Shown: positions 27,164-34,678 of the stretch, in pieces
Position numbering within the stretch: position 1 is the stretch's first letter
Layout: the number at the start of each line of letters is the position of its first letter
Source: Thiocapsa sp.
GTDB taxonomy: Bacteria; Pseudomonadota; Gammaproteobacteria; Chromatiales; Chromatiaceae
NCBI RefSeq assembly: GCF_018399035.1
Contig: NZ_CP073760.1
Coordinates: 5,332,501 to 5,396,500 of the forward strand
Reading direction: 5' to 3'
DNA length: 64,000 nucleotides
Translations under genes and position numbers: made by a program
Notes under the pieces: generated by a model
Told to the model about the DNA's origin: nothing
The model's input: the letters and a program-made list of their open reading frames with translations, nothing else
Database searches by the model: none

Positions 27164-27359
27164 GGCACACGTTGTACGTGATTTCTACGTCTGTGTCCCG
27201 TACTTTCTCTGCGTCCCGGAAGGCGTGACCGAATGTTTACTACAGGTGAACCTCAACACTCTGCTCTCGTTGGTTTTTTCGCGTCCATCTAGCAGAGGGA
27301 ACCCAGTCTCGATCAGTCGGAGATCCTTGCGGGCGCCCAACTGGCTTCCGCGAAAAAGT

Positions 27360-27387
27360 TTGCTTCTGGTCCCGGTTGTCCCATACT
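27360..27387 (+). promoter_or_regulatory. Possible sigma70 promoter for the 27435 operon
   Basis: TTGCTT (27360-27365) and CATACT (27382-27387) are separated by 16 bases and end about 47 bases before the GTG at 27435. Each box matches only partly to consensus, so this is weak evidence. The 27241-27434 gap holds no gene. Confidence 0.3.
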
Positions 27388-27434
27388 TTGTCAAGTAGAG
27401 TGTCAACCAGCAAGAACTCGCAACAGAAGGGCCT

Positions 27435-28202
27435 GTGGAGAAGCTCGCAAAATCCCCTCTCGTGTACGTCGTGGCCCAGGTCCGGATCGGGGCGGTCCTC
27501 AAGATGGCCGACTACATCCCCGAGATCCAGGAGCGCATGCGCAAGGTCGGCTACTCGCTCTACCGACCGAGCGAGGTCCGGGAGGAGTTCGAGTTTGGGC
27601 CTGGCGGCACGGAGACACGAGTGACGCGGCAGTGGGCCTTTGATCGGATTGATCGTACCACGGGCTTTTCGGTCCAGACTGGCTCCGTCGCCTTCCATAC
27701 GACCGCCTACGACACCCACGAGGCGTTCTTCGTGGATCTGCAGCAGGGTTTGCAGATAGTGCAGGATGTCGTGGGCATTTCCGCAAGCGAGAGGCTGGGG
27801 CTGCGCTATGTCGATGCCTTTCAGGCTAGTGCCGACCGTGCCCTCGGCGACTATCTCAAGGAAGGGCTGCGCGGGGTCAGTCTGGGGCACATCGGTGCTC
27901 TGCGGCCGAGGTCGTTCACCAACCTGGTGATGGAGACCGACGTCGGCGGCCGATTGGTTGTTCGCATTGGATTGAACCCCGAAGGGGTGCTGCCACCGAA
28001 CCTGGTGCCGCCAGACCTCGTTTCCGCGAAAACCTTCGACACGAGCAAGCCGGTCGGGATCCTGGATTACGACCACTTCGTGGAGAAATCCGAGGCGTTT
28101 TCGATCGAAGGGGCCATGGGTCGGTTCAACGGGCTTCATGGAACCCTCTCGGAGGCATTCCGCGAGACCGTCTCTGACTTTGCACTGGAGGACTGGCGAT
28201 GA
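27435..28202 (+). CDS. TIGR04255 family protein
   Basis: This 255-residue protein begins VEKLAKSPLVYVVAQVRIGAVLKM, matching the start of the TIGR04255 family. Later motifs include SERLGLRYVDAFQ, the central beta segment LVMETDVGGRLVVRI and ILDYDHFVEKSEAF. The family is widespread, of unknown function, and often neighbours mobile or conflict loci. The start GTG 27435 is suggested because the following residues align with the family start. It heads a three-gene operon: the next gene starts within its stop (ATGA at 28199-28202). Confidence 0.75.
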   Translation: MEKLAKSPLVYVVAQVRIGAVLKMADYIPEIQERMRKVGYSLYRPSEVREEFEFGPGGTETRVTRQWAFDRIDRTTGFSVQTGSVAFHTTAYDTHEAFFVDLQQGLQIVQDVVGISASERLGLRYVDAFQASADRALGDYLKEGLRGVSLGHIGALRPRSFTNLVMETDVGGRLVVRIGLNPEGVLPPNLVPPDLVSAKTFDTSKPVGILDYDHFVEKSEAFSIEGAMGRFNGLHGTLSEAFRETVSDFALEDWR

Positions 28203-28954
28203 GCACAACGGTGTCGATATCGGGTGACCCGTCTCCTTGGCAGTCCTGGTCCTTGGGCTCGGAGGATATCGGCTACTCAGCGACCGGGGCCGGCGCATCC
28301 GTGACCTCGACCTCGAACCGGCCGGGCTGGGTTGTTATCACGGTGCTCGCCACCTTGACCGCGACTGCCGGCATTACGCCCACAATGGCCTTCAAGTCGC
28401 GGGTCGTCACCAGCGGATCGTTGGACAGGCTGGTCAGCGAAGATCGGACGGATGCTGTAGCGAAGTCATGGGAAGGGTTGGTCGACCGAATCGGCAAGCA
28501 GGCCACGGCGGATGCCGCGGATGTGCTCGTAGGGGCCGATCTGATCGCGGAGATCAAGGCCACCCTGGGTGTTAGCATCAGCGATCTTGCCGCCATCGTC
28601 GGGGTCTCGCGCCAGGCGGTCTACGGCTGGATCGGCGGCGGCCAGGTCAGCGACACCAATAATGAGCGCCTGATGGAGCTTCGGCGGGTGTGCGTGGATT
28701 GGCGGTCGCTGACCAACCGCCCCCTCGGGCGTCTGCTGCGCGCCAAGACTGCCGAAGGACGATCCTTGCTGGATCTACTGGGGGAGGCTCCTCTGGACCG
28801 TTCCCTGATCCAGTCGCACCTGGAGGCATTGGCGAGAAGAGTCGCACAAGAGGGGGGCCAGCGTGAGGCGCGAAGGGCGAGGCTCACACCGCTGAGCGAA
28901 AAGGATCGGTACGAGAACGCGCTGACGCATGCCATTCCTGCATCTCATACGTAA
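28199..28954 (+). CDS. Helix-turn-helix (Cro/C1-like) protein with N-terminal membrane-like segment
   Basis: This 251-residue protein has a C-terminal-half helix-turn-helix: ATLGVSISDLAAIVGVSRQAVYGWIGGG, typical of Cro/XRE proteins. The N-terminal ~70 residues are Ser/Thr/Gly-rich with a hydrophobic stretch WVVITVLATLTATAGI that could be a membrane segment. The C-terminus is charged. It is coupled to the TIGR04255 gene by a four-base overlap and to the next gene by a 26-base overlap. It is likely the regulator or sensor of the trio. No toxin domain is seen. Confidence 0.68.
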   Translation: MSTTVSISGDPSPWQSWSLGSEDIGYSATGAGASVTSTSNRPGWVVITVLATLTATAGITPTMAFKSRVVTSGSLDRLVSEDRTDAVAKSWEGLVDRIGKQATADAADVLVGADLIAEIKATLGVSISDLAAIVGVSRQAVYGWIGGGQVSDTNNERLMELRRVCVDWRSLTNRPLGRLLRAKTAEGRSLLDLLGEAPLDRSLIQSHLEALARRVAQEGGQREARRARLTPLSEKDRYENALTHAIPASHT

Positions 28955-29831
28955 GTTGCTTTGCCCCAAGGCGACATTTGCCGTCGAGGAACAGGAGTCC
29001 GGAGAGCCGGCGTCGATCAAACAGCGCGGCTGGCGACAATGGTCCTTCGTCAGCCCCCCGGATGCGCAATCGCTGTTCCGTGGGACGTCGCTGGGGCCGG
29101 GTTCAGCCGAGCTTGCGAAATATGCTCGGTTCTTGGTGGTCTCGCAAAGCTGCGATTTGGTGCATCACTGCTACGCATCCGAGCCGGTCGTGGAAGCCTA
29201 TCTGTGCGCTCCCCTGGCTCCGGATGCCCAGCCAAACGGAAACTACACCGCGGGCAAGAATCCCCGGGAGCTGCACGTTCCCTTCGTTTCGAATGGGACG
29301 GAGCGCTGGTGCCGCATCCACTCCAACGGGCGGGTGCTGCTGCCGAGATATGTTCTGGCGGGTGTCGATCCCGACCCGTCTTTCGTCGTACCCGATCCTT
29401 CGGTTCGCGTGCTGCAACGCTGGATTATTAATCGCGTCGTGCGCACGGCCTTTCCCGACGCTTTCAACGAGCGTACTCGCAGGGCGCGAGGAAAACTGGA
29501 GGACCGCCTGAAGAAGGCGGGCACCCATTTGCTCGGCCTCTACGTGAGCCTAACCTCCTGGGATGAGCTGGGTGACGACGAGGTCTACGAGATTGACTTC
29601 GTGGGGCTCGTCGCCGAAGGCTTGGCAGAGGGGGAGCGCCAGGCGCTCGTGAAGGCGCTCGGTGAGATTGCTGCGGCCTACGAGATATCCGACGGTGTTT
29701 CGGTGCTCGACTATCGAGTTCAAGACGAGGAAGAAGCGTCGATGAGCTTGCAGCGCACCCACCGTCTGTTTCCGCTGGACTATCTCAGCCTTAAGGAATC
29801 GCCCGGCGGCGAGCTGCCGTCGCTGCCGTAG
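28929..29831 (+). CDS. Conserved protein of unknown function with SQSCDLV motif
   Basis: This 300-residue protein carries ARFLVVSQSCDLVHHCYASEPVVEAY, a Ser-Gln-Ser-Cys-Asp pattern that recurs in a poorly characterised family, with an N-terminal basic/hydrophobic helix and a helical C-terminal half (RGKLEDRLKKAGTHLLGLYV). I do not recognise an enzyme fold. The invariant Cys and the His pair nearby might bind metal or be catalytic. It overlaps the HTH gene by 26 bases and ends the operon. Its role is inferred only from gene coupling. Confidence 0.6.
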   Translation: MPFLHLIRKLLCPKATFAVEEQESGEPASIKQRGWRQWSFVSPPDAQSLFRGTSLGPGSAELAKYARFLVVSQSCDLVHHCYASEPVVEAYLCAPLAPDAQPNGNYTAGKNPRELHVPFVSNGTERWCRIHSNGRVLLPRYVLAGVDPDPSFVVPDPSVRVLQRWIINRVVRTAFPDAFNERTRRARGKLEDRLKKAGTHLLGLYVSLTSWDELGDDEVYEIDFVGLVAEGLAEGERQALVKALGEIAAAYEISDGVSVLDYRVQDEEEASMSLQRTHRLFPLDYLSLKESPGGELPSLP

Positions 29832-30468
29832 CCGATTCGCCCAGGGGTTTGCCCTTCTCATCTTGACCGGAACATCTCCAGCATTGCCGCGATCCGGGTC
29901 GTTCGGATGCCCCCGAGCATGATGCGCAAGCCCGGAGAGCGCCCAGCGGTTGGCGCTGGGGCCGAAGCTGGTGGTCTCAGAGAGCGGGCAGGCGGCGATG
30001 GCGCGGTTGCTGCCGAAGATCTGGGATAGCGGCTGAGCGTTGCCGAACGGCGACGGCGGCTACAGCAGCGGCCAAGGACTGCTTGTGTGGGACTGAGCTG
30101 CCGGCACCCGCTGCAGATTGAGTGTCTGCTTCGGGTCCCAGCGGGCGGCCGACTCTCACGGGCGTCAGTGACCGCAACGCGCGTGTTGCTGTCTGTCGCC
30201 TCGCCGGGATCGGCGACGGCTGGGCCCCACTACCGGTCACTGGCCTCGATCATCGGGCCAGCCCCGAGTCGGCCAGAAGCTGCCGCTCGACCCTACCCTG
30301 TCGAGCGGCGGTTCGGACGCGTAGCGGTCAGCGATCGGCGGCGTAAGCGGCCAGGCCGCCCAGCAGAAAACGGACAGTCATCCGAGGATCGAGGCGAGGC
30401 CTGCCGCGCCCCCGCGCGGGGCGAAGCTTTCTGCGCCTGGAGGGACCGGGCCCGGCCAACTTCAGTCC
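29832..30468. other. Gene-poor 0.6-kb region
   Basis: No complete gene is supported. A plus-strand scrap near 29930-30036 reads AQRLALGPKLVVSESGQ and ends in a stop, possibly the tail of a lost gene. Bases 30040-30330 are GC-rich with short direct and inverted repeats and resemble chromosomal repeat debris. Confidence 0.4.
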
Positions 30469-30660
30469 CTACAAGGATGATGTGTGGCAGTGTGTTGCGT
30501 ACACCGTCCCTGGAATCGCCAGGAAACTGTCCTCGCACCCATCCGGATAGTCGATGTGCATCAGGGCCGCGTCCTCGAAGTCCCCGGCATGGCCCGCCGT
30601 GACACCGGCGAGCCAGATGGGAATGATGAAAAGCGCGAGACGGAGCAGGCTCCGATCATA
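30469..30660 (-). pseudogene. N-terminal remnant of a second SoxW-like gene
   Basis: On the minus strand just after soxZ the frame reads AGHAGDFEDAALMHIDYPDG and EDSFLAIPGTV, then a stop at 30469. This aligns with the start of the intact SoxW at 33299 (AGDFDDAAMMHIEYPD), with the same preceding hydrophobic signal-like segment, but all thioredoxin motifs are gone. No in-frame start is visible. It indicates a duplicated soxW that was deleted after its first ~50 codons. Confidence 0.7.
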
Positions 30661-30691
30661 CCGGATCGGCCCGTCGAACGGCTGGTCGCGA

Positions 30692-31009
30692 TCAAGTGAC
30701 GACGGCCTCCAGCACGCCCGTCATCTGCTGGCTGTCCGTCCAGCGAACGGTCACGGTATCGCCCTTCGCCCCCTCTTTGATGACGAAGGAGAGGAAGGGA
30801 TTCGCCGAAATGCCCCAGCCCCAGTCGAGGGTCAGCACCGGCTTGCCGTCGTGCTCGCAGACCACCTCGCGGATGAAATGGCGCGGAATGAGCTCGCCCG
30901 TGACGGGATCCTTGCGGCTTCCGCTCTCCATGGGGTGATTCAGGATCACCTTGACCAGGATCGCGCCGTCCTTGAGTTTCAATCGAATCTTGCCGAGATC
31001 CGCACTCAT
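30692..31009 (-). CDS. soxZ: Thiosulfate oxidation carrier complex protein SoxZ
   Basis: This 105-residue protein of immunoglobulin-like fold contains the SoxZ core: KIRLKLKDGAILVKVILNHPME, then FIREVVCEHDGKPVLTLDWG and ISANPFLSF. SoxZ pairs with SoxY to form the periplasmic SoxYZ carrier on which thiosulfate sulfur is bound and oxidised. Its length is usual. It follows soxY by 52 bp on the same strand. It has no export signal of its own and is normally carried out by the SoxY Tat signal. Confidence 0.95.
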   Translation of the reverse strand: MSADLGKIRLKLKDGAILVKVILNHPMESGSRKDPVTGELIPRHFIREVVCEHDGKPVLTLDWGWGISANPFLSFVIKEGAKGDTVTVRWTDSQQMTGVLEAVVT

Positions 31010-31061
31010 GATCGTCTAACTCCATCGCTCTTCATCGCATTCTCCGACGTTGGCGTTTGCC

Positions 31062-31523
31062 CTATCCACCGCATCCGCCCGAGGTGACCTTGACGGCACG
31101 CGTGGCCCGATAAAGCCTTCCATCGGCCTCGACCAGCGCGATGAGATTGGCGCTCTGGCCCAATTTGACTCGGATCGACAGGGTCGGCTCGACATCAGGT
31201 GTAAATCGAGCCCTGGCCAACAAGGGGAAAGGATTGCCATCGGAAAGCAATGTCAGGGTCTTCGGATCGGGGAGGTCGATCACGACTTGAACCGGAACCA
31301 CGCGGCCGTTCTCGGCGATGTCCGGCGCAGTCACGGCGATCCGATCCGAATCCTCGACGGGAGTGTCGGCAAAGAGGAGCCTCTCGGCCTCGGAGAGATC
31401 CTCCAGATGAAAGGCGGCACTAGGCCAACCCGCCATCGCCGTTCTCAATTGCAGGCCGGTCGCGGCCATGGCGATCCAGGGGGCGGTCGCGAGCCCGCTT
31501 TTAATGAAGTTTCGTCGTTGCAT
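31062..31523 (-). CDS. soxY: Thiosulfate oxidation carrier protein SoxY
   Basis: This protein of ~153 residues starts with a twin-arginine export signal (MQRRNFIKSGLATAPWIAM) and ends in the swinging-arm motif GGCGG, whose Cys covalently carries the sulfur substrate. The Ig-like domain contains SDRIAVTAPDIAENGRVVPV. ATG 31523 is preferred since AGGGG lies five bases upstream of it; the ATG one codon earlier is too close to that site. SoxY and SoxZ are translated together. The sequence shows the complete essential cysteine. Confidence 0.94.
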   Translation of the reverse strand: MQRRNFIKSGLATAPWIAMAATGLQLRTAMAGWPSAAFHLEDLSEAERLLFADTPVEDSDRIAVTAPDIAENGRVVPVQVVIDLPDPKTLTLLSDGNPFPLLARARFTPDVEPTLSIRVKLGQSANLIALVEADGRLYRATRAVKVTSGGCGG

Positions 31524-31566
31524 CATAGCCCCTGTCGAGCTGTGTAGGATCGGGGATTCCGCCCTG

Positions 31567-31902
31567 TCAGCAGCCATCGTCTTCCGTTTCAACCACGCCG
31601 GTTTCCGGATCTTTTGCAAGCTCGCCCGTGTCTTTCGTCTTCTGGGTCCGGATAAACATCATTGACTCGACGCGATCGAACTCCTCGTCCATTGCACGCT
31701 GCACGTCGATATCACGCAATCCCTCGTAGATATAGATCCGGCCGCCCGACTCGGCCGCGATCTCGGCCTCGCTCGGATCGAAGAGACGTCGTAGCTCGAT
31801 CTCGGAAACGTCTGCCGTCACTGCCATCCCGGGCACGAGACAACACATTCCAAGCAGTGGATGGATCAGCGCGCGGGCGCTGACGATGCGGGATCTCTTC
31901 AT
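31567..31902 (-). CDS. Small exported sox-locus protein, unknown function
   Basis: This 111-residue protein from ATG 31902 starts with a signal peptide (hydrophobic HPLLGMCCLVPGMAVTA). A mature part follows with IELRRLFDPSEAEIAAESGG, IYIYEGLRDIDVQRAMDEEF and an Asp/Glu/Thr-rich tail. It lies between soxW and soxY on the same strand with a 44-bp gap, so it is probably cotranscribed. It has no family motif I can name. An extension upstream to 32109 is not protein-like. Confidence 0.68.
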   Translation of the reverse strand: MKRSRIVSARALIHPLLGMCCLVPGMAVTADVSEIELRRLFDPSEAEIAAESGGRIYIYEGLRDIDVQRAMDEEFDRVESMMFIRTQKTKDTGELAKDPETGVVETEDDGC

Positions 31903-32234
31903 TTCATTCGGCTCCCATTGGTTCGATCGGCCTCGACACGGAACGAGTCCGTGCACTTGGCCCGTGGCCAATGCGGGCGCGTACAGCTTTGTCTTTTTCG
32001 TTGTGTTGCCGAGTAAGCGCTCGCTCCAAATCCGGAGACGTTCCAGGGTGCACTCTTGTGTCCAACGCCGATTAAGGTGCCTCCGGGAACCGAATCGACA
32101 GCCCAGCACAGCTCACGTAACCAACGCCTTGAAGAATACAGTAGGTGTTGGACTTTTTAACGTGAATATGACACAAAACAATAACGGTTCGGCGACAGGC
32201 GTCCGCGCGCTTAATCAAGGCGCCGCCCTGAGCA

Positions 32235-33299
32235 TCATTCCGGCGATGGTAATTGCCCCGCCTCTCGGGCTTCATTGATTCGCTCCAATGACCGCGCGCG
32301 CGCGAAACGCTGATAAGTCCAGTCCTGATCGTAGGCGCGCTCCAGCACGTAGTGAAGCGAATTCAGCATCCGCTGGCGCAGGACCAGCGCATCCGTCCCG
32401 AGCACCTCTCTGCCTTGCTCGTCGAAGAACAGTAGCGCCGGTCGCTCGCTGAATCCGGTGGCGGCCCACCAGTCGGCCGGCGTGGCGCCCTCTCCATCGG
32501 GCTTTCGCAGCACAGTCTCGTTATCCTCGGCATCCAGGCGCACGATCTCGAACCGTTCGAGCAGTGCGCGCACTTCGGGCTGCGCCAGCACCTCGCGATG
32601 GAAGCGCGTACAGTTCCGGCAACCATCCGTCTCGAAGATTACCAGCAGCGGACGATCAGCCGCCGATTGACTCCGATCCAACGCATACGGCGGCGCGCTG
32701 AACAGAGCGTCCGCGACGAGCCGATCGCTTGCGTCGCTGGCTGCGGTGCCCTTGCTTCTTGCGGCCACAAACTCAGCGAAGGATTGCGTTTCAGGCTTCC
32801 CTTCGTTGAGATAATCCAGCACTAACCCGAAGCGTTGGGGGTCATGGTAGCCGACACCGCGGTAAAGCAAGTCGCCATCCGTCCCTACGAACTTCACCGT
32901 GGGAGAGAACTCGGCTCCTGCGCGCTTTGCAAAGGCTTTGACCCGCTCATGGGTGCCATCCGGCGCGGTCATCTCCGCATCGCTGAAGATCTCGAGTCCG
33001 ACGGCGTCGAACTGCGCCTGCAGCCGCGCCGCGAGCGTTGGATCGCTCAGGCTGGTGCGGATGAATTCAGCACAGTAGGAGCAACCCTGTGTCGTGAACA
33101 GGATCATGAGGCCCTCCTTGCCGGCTTCCCGGGCCTCTTCGATGTCCTCGGGCAGATCGAGAAAACTGTCCTTGAACCAGTCGGGATACTCGATGTGCAT
33201 CATGGCGGCATCATCGAAATCGCCCGCCTGACCTAGACCGACGTTGTCGAGCAAAAGACAGCCGAGCAGCAGTCCTCGGTGAATGGGATGGTGACCCAT
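32235..33299 (-). CDS. soxW: SoxW-type thioredoxin with two thioredoxin domains
   Basis: This 354-residue protein has a signal-like N-terminus (LLLGCLLLDNVGLGQAGDF) and two thioredoxin folds, each with a redox motif: CSYC in LFTTQGCSYCAEFIRT and CRNC in IFETDGCRNCTRFHRE. SoxW proteins are periplasmic thioredoxins that keep SoxY or other Sox cysteines reduced. The tandem arrangement makes it longer than single-domain SoxW. Start ATG 33299 (MGHHPIHRG) fits the signal peptide. It heads the sox gene run on the minus strand. Confidence 0.85.
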   Translation of the reverse strand: MGHHPIHRGLLLGCLLLDNVGLGQAGDFDDAAMMHIEYPDWFKDSFLDLPEDIEEAREAGKEGLMILFTTQGCSYCAEFIRTSLSDPTLAARLQAQFDAVGLEIFSDAEMTAPDGTHERVKAFAKRAGAEFSPTVKFVGTDGDLLYRGVGYHDPQRFGLVLDYLNEGKPETQSFAEFVAARSKGTAASDASDRLVADALFSAPPYALDRSQSAADRPLLVIFETDGCRNCTRFHREVLAQPEVRALLERFEIVRLDAEDNETVLRKPDGEGATPADWWAATGFSERPALLFFDEQGREVLGTDALVLRQRMLNSLHYVLERAYDQDWTYQRFARARSLERINEAREAGQLPSPE

Positions 33300-33361
33300 G
33301 GCGATGTCCTCGCTTTCAGTGGTTGGTCTGAGGCTCCTAAGTTAGTTCGGCTTGCATCAGC

Positions 33362-34450
33362 TCACTTAGTCGGTTCCAGAAACTCGGCGATGGCCTGATA
33401 GAACGCCGTATTGTTCTTCTCGAATTGGATCATGTGGCCGGCCTGGTCGATCTCGACGTACTGTTTCACCGTGCTGCCGAGGTCCTGCAGGAGTTGTTGG
33501 TTATCAGCGCGGCTGGCCAGCGTGTCCGACTCGCCGCGAATCACCAGTGTCGGCACCTTGATGCTGGCAGCGTCAAAATGCGGTTCCGGCCAACCGATGA
33601 ATCGCCCCCAGGGGGCGCGGACCCGCCCGCCGAGCTCAGCAGATTTTGGATCGGACGCCAGATGGGCCTGGACATACGCATCGAAAGCCCCGGGGATCAG
33701 GTACTCTTCCTTGGTGCCCAACTTGACCCAGCGTTGCAGGTCGCCGGGGGTACCGTAGCGATTCTTTTCGGCTTCGCGCTTGGTGTCCTCTTGCCGGCGC
33801 TCCTCCGCGGTCTTGCCTTTGCCTAGGTAGTTGCCGGCGTACAGAATCAGCTTGGCCACTTTGTCGGGCTGCTGAATGGCATAGAGCGGCGCCTCCGCCA
33901 TCGCCGCAATCGACCACCCCAGCAGATGCACCTTGTCGGCGCCGCGTAGATCGCGAATGAAATCGACGGTGCGTCCGACATTGGCGAGCGTGACGTCCAG
34001 GCCGATGGGCGCCTTGCTGTTCGGGTAGCGCTCAGGTTCATCCATGATCGGTGGCCGAGTCGATTGCCCATAACCTTCCAGATCCAACGCGAAGGTATCC
34101 CATCCGAGCTTCGCGAAGTGCCGCATCATGGAAACGTTTTCATAGTCCAAGTCGAAGGCGACGTAGCCGGGAAAAGTCCCTCCGTGGAGAAAGAGCAAGA
34201 CTCTGTTGTCCTTGCCCGCCGTCCGTTCGGTTCCGGCCGCGACGACCTCCCGCACATGCAGGACCACGTTTGGGTCAAGATTCTGCTCCCGATAGAAGGG
34301 CTCTTTGCTCTCGTGGCTGAGGAAGTAGTCTGTCGTGATCAGGCCAAGTTCTTCTGTCGCCCGGGTGGTCTGAGTGCTGATCATCAGGCACAATAAGGGT
34401 AGAGCCAGTTGCAAATAGGGTGACTTGCAGCAGGAGTGGGTGCTCGCCAT
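33362..34450 (-). CDS. Exported alpha/beta hydrolase
   Basis: This 362-residue protein from ATG 34450 (MASTHSCCKSPY), with GGAGG just upstream, has a hydrophobic N-terminus LALPLLCLMISTQTTRA. The alpha/beta-hydrolase core contains RVLLFLHGGTFPGYVA (oxyanion strand), FALDLEGYGQSTRP, the nucleophile elbow LLGWSIAAMAEA (GxSxA type), TLVIRGESDTLAS (Asp) and DQAGHMIQFE (His). Substrate unknown. It is divergent from the regulator at 34679 across 228 bp and may be its target. Confidence 0.83.
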   Translation of the reverse strand: MASTHSCCKSPYLQLALPLLCLMISTQTTRATEELGLITTDYFLSHESKEPFYREQNLDPNVVLHVREVVAAGTERTAGKDNRVLLFLHGGTFPGYVAFDLDYENVSMMRHFAKLGWDTFALDLEGYGQSTRPPIMDEPERYPNSKAPIGLDVTLANVGRTVDFIRDLRGADKVHLLGWSIAAMAEAPLYAIQQPDKVAKLILYAGNYLGKGKTAEERRQEDTKREAEKNRYGTPGDLQRWVKLGTKEEYLIPGAFDAYVQAHLASDPKSAELGGRVRAPWGRFIGWPEPHFDAASIKVPTLVIRGESDTLASRADNQQLLQDLGSTVKQYVEIDQAGHMIQFEKNNTAFYQAIAEFLEPTK

Positions 34451-34678
34451 CACAGCCTCCGTCGAGGTCCGTTGTTGTTGCGGTCTTGGTCCAGCACCTC
34501 GGAGGCGTCGACCCCCGGGGCCTTGAGCCGAGCATCGGCTGTACTGGATTTGCTGTCTCGAACGAAAGGCGACCGAACAACGAAGGAAAACAGAAGGACA
34601 CAAAAGAACTCATTTATTCAGAAGCTTAAGGCATAGTTTGCGGCCATCTCCCCCGACGCTGAAACTCTGTGCACCGAC

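Larger units (their letters stand above)
24551..27240. mobile_element. IS66-type insertion element carrying tnpC and a DUF4338 gene
   Basis: The element is delimited by inverted terminal repeats: GTAAATATTCGGTC at 24551-24564 and its complement GACCGAATGTTTAC ending at 27240 (13 of 14 positions match). It carries an IS66 transposase and a coupled DUF4338 gene, both on the minus strand; the small accessory orfs of classic IS66 are absent. The 8-bp flanks (TTTGCGGC and TACAGGTG) do not match, so the expected target duplication is missing. This fits a deletion that also removed the LysR 5' end. Confidence 0.75.

Noticed and set aside
25541..27181. A 546-codon plus-strand frame opposite the IS66 transposase
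   Set aside because: The transposase on the minus strand has full family motifs; the antisense frame is a shadow.
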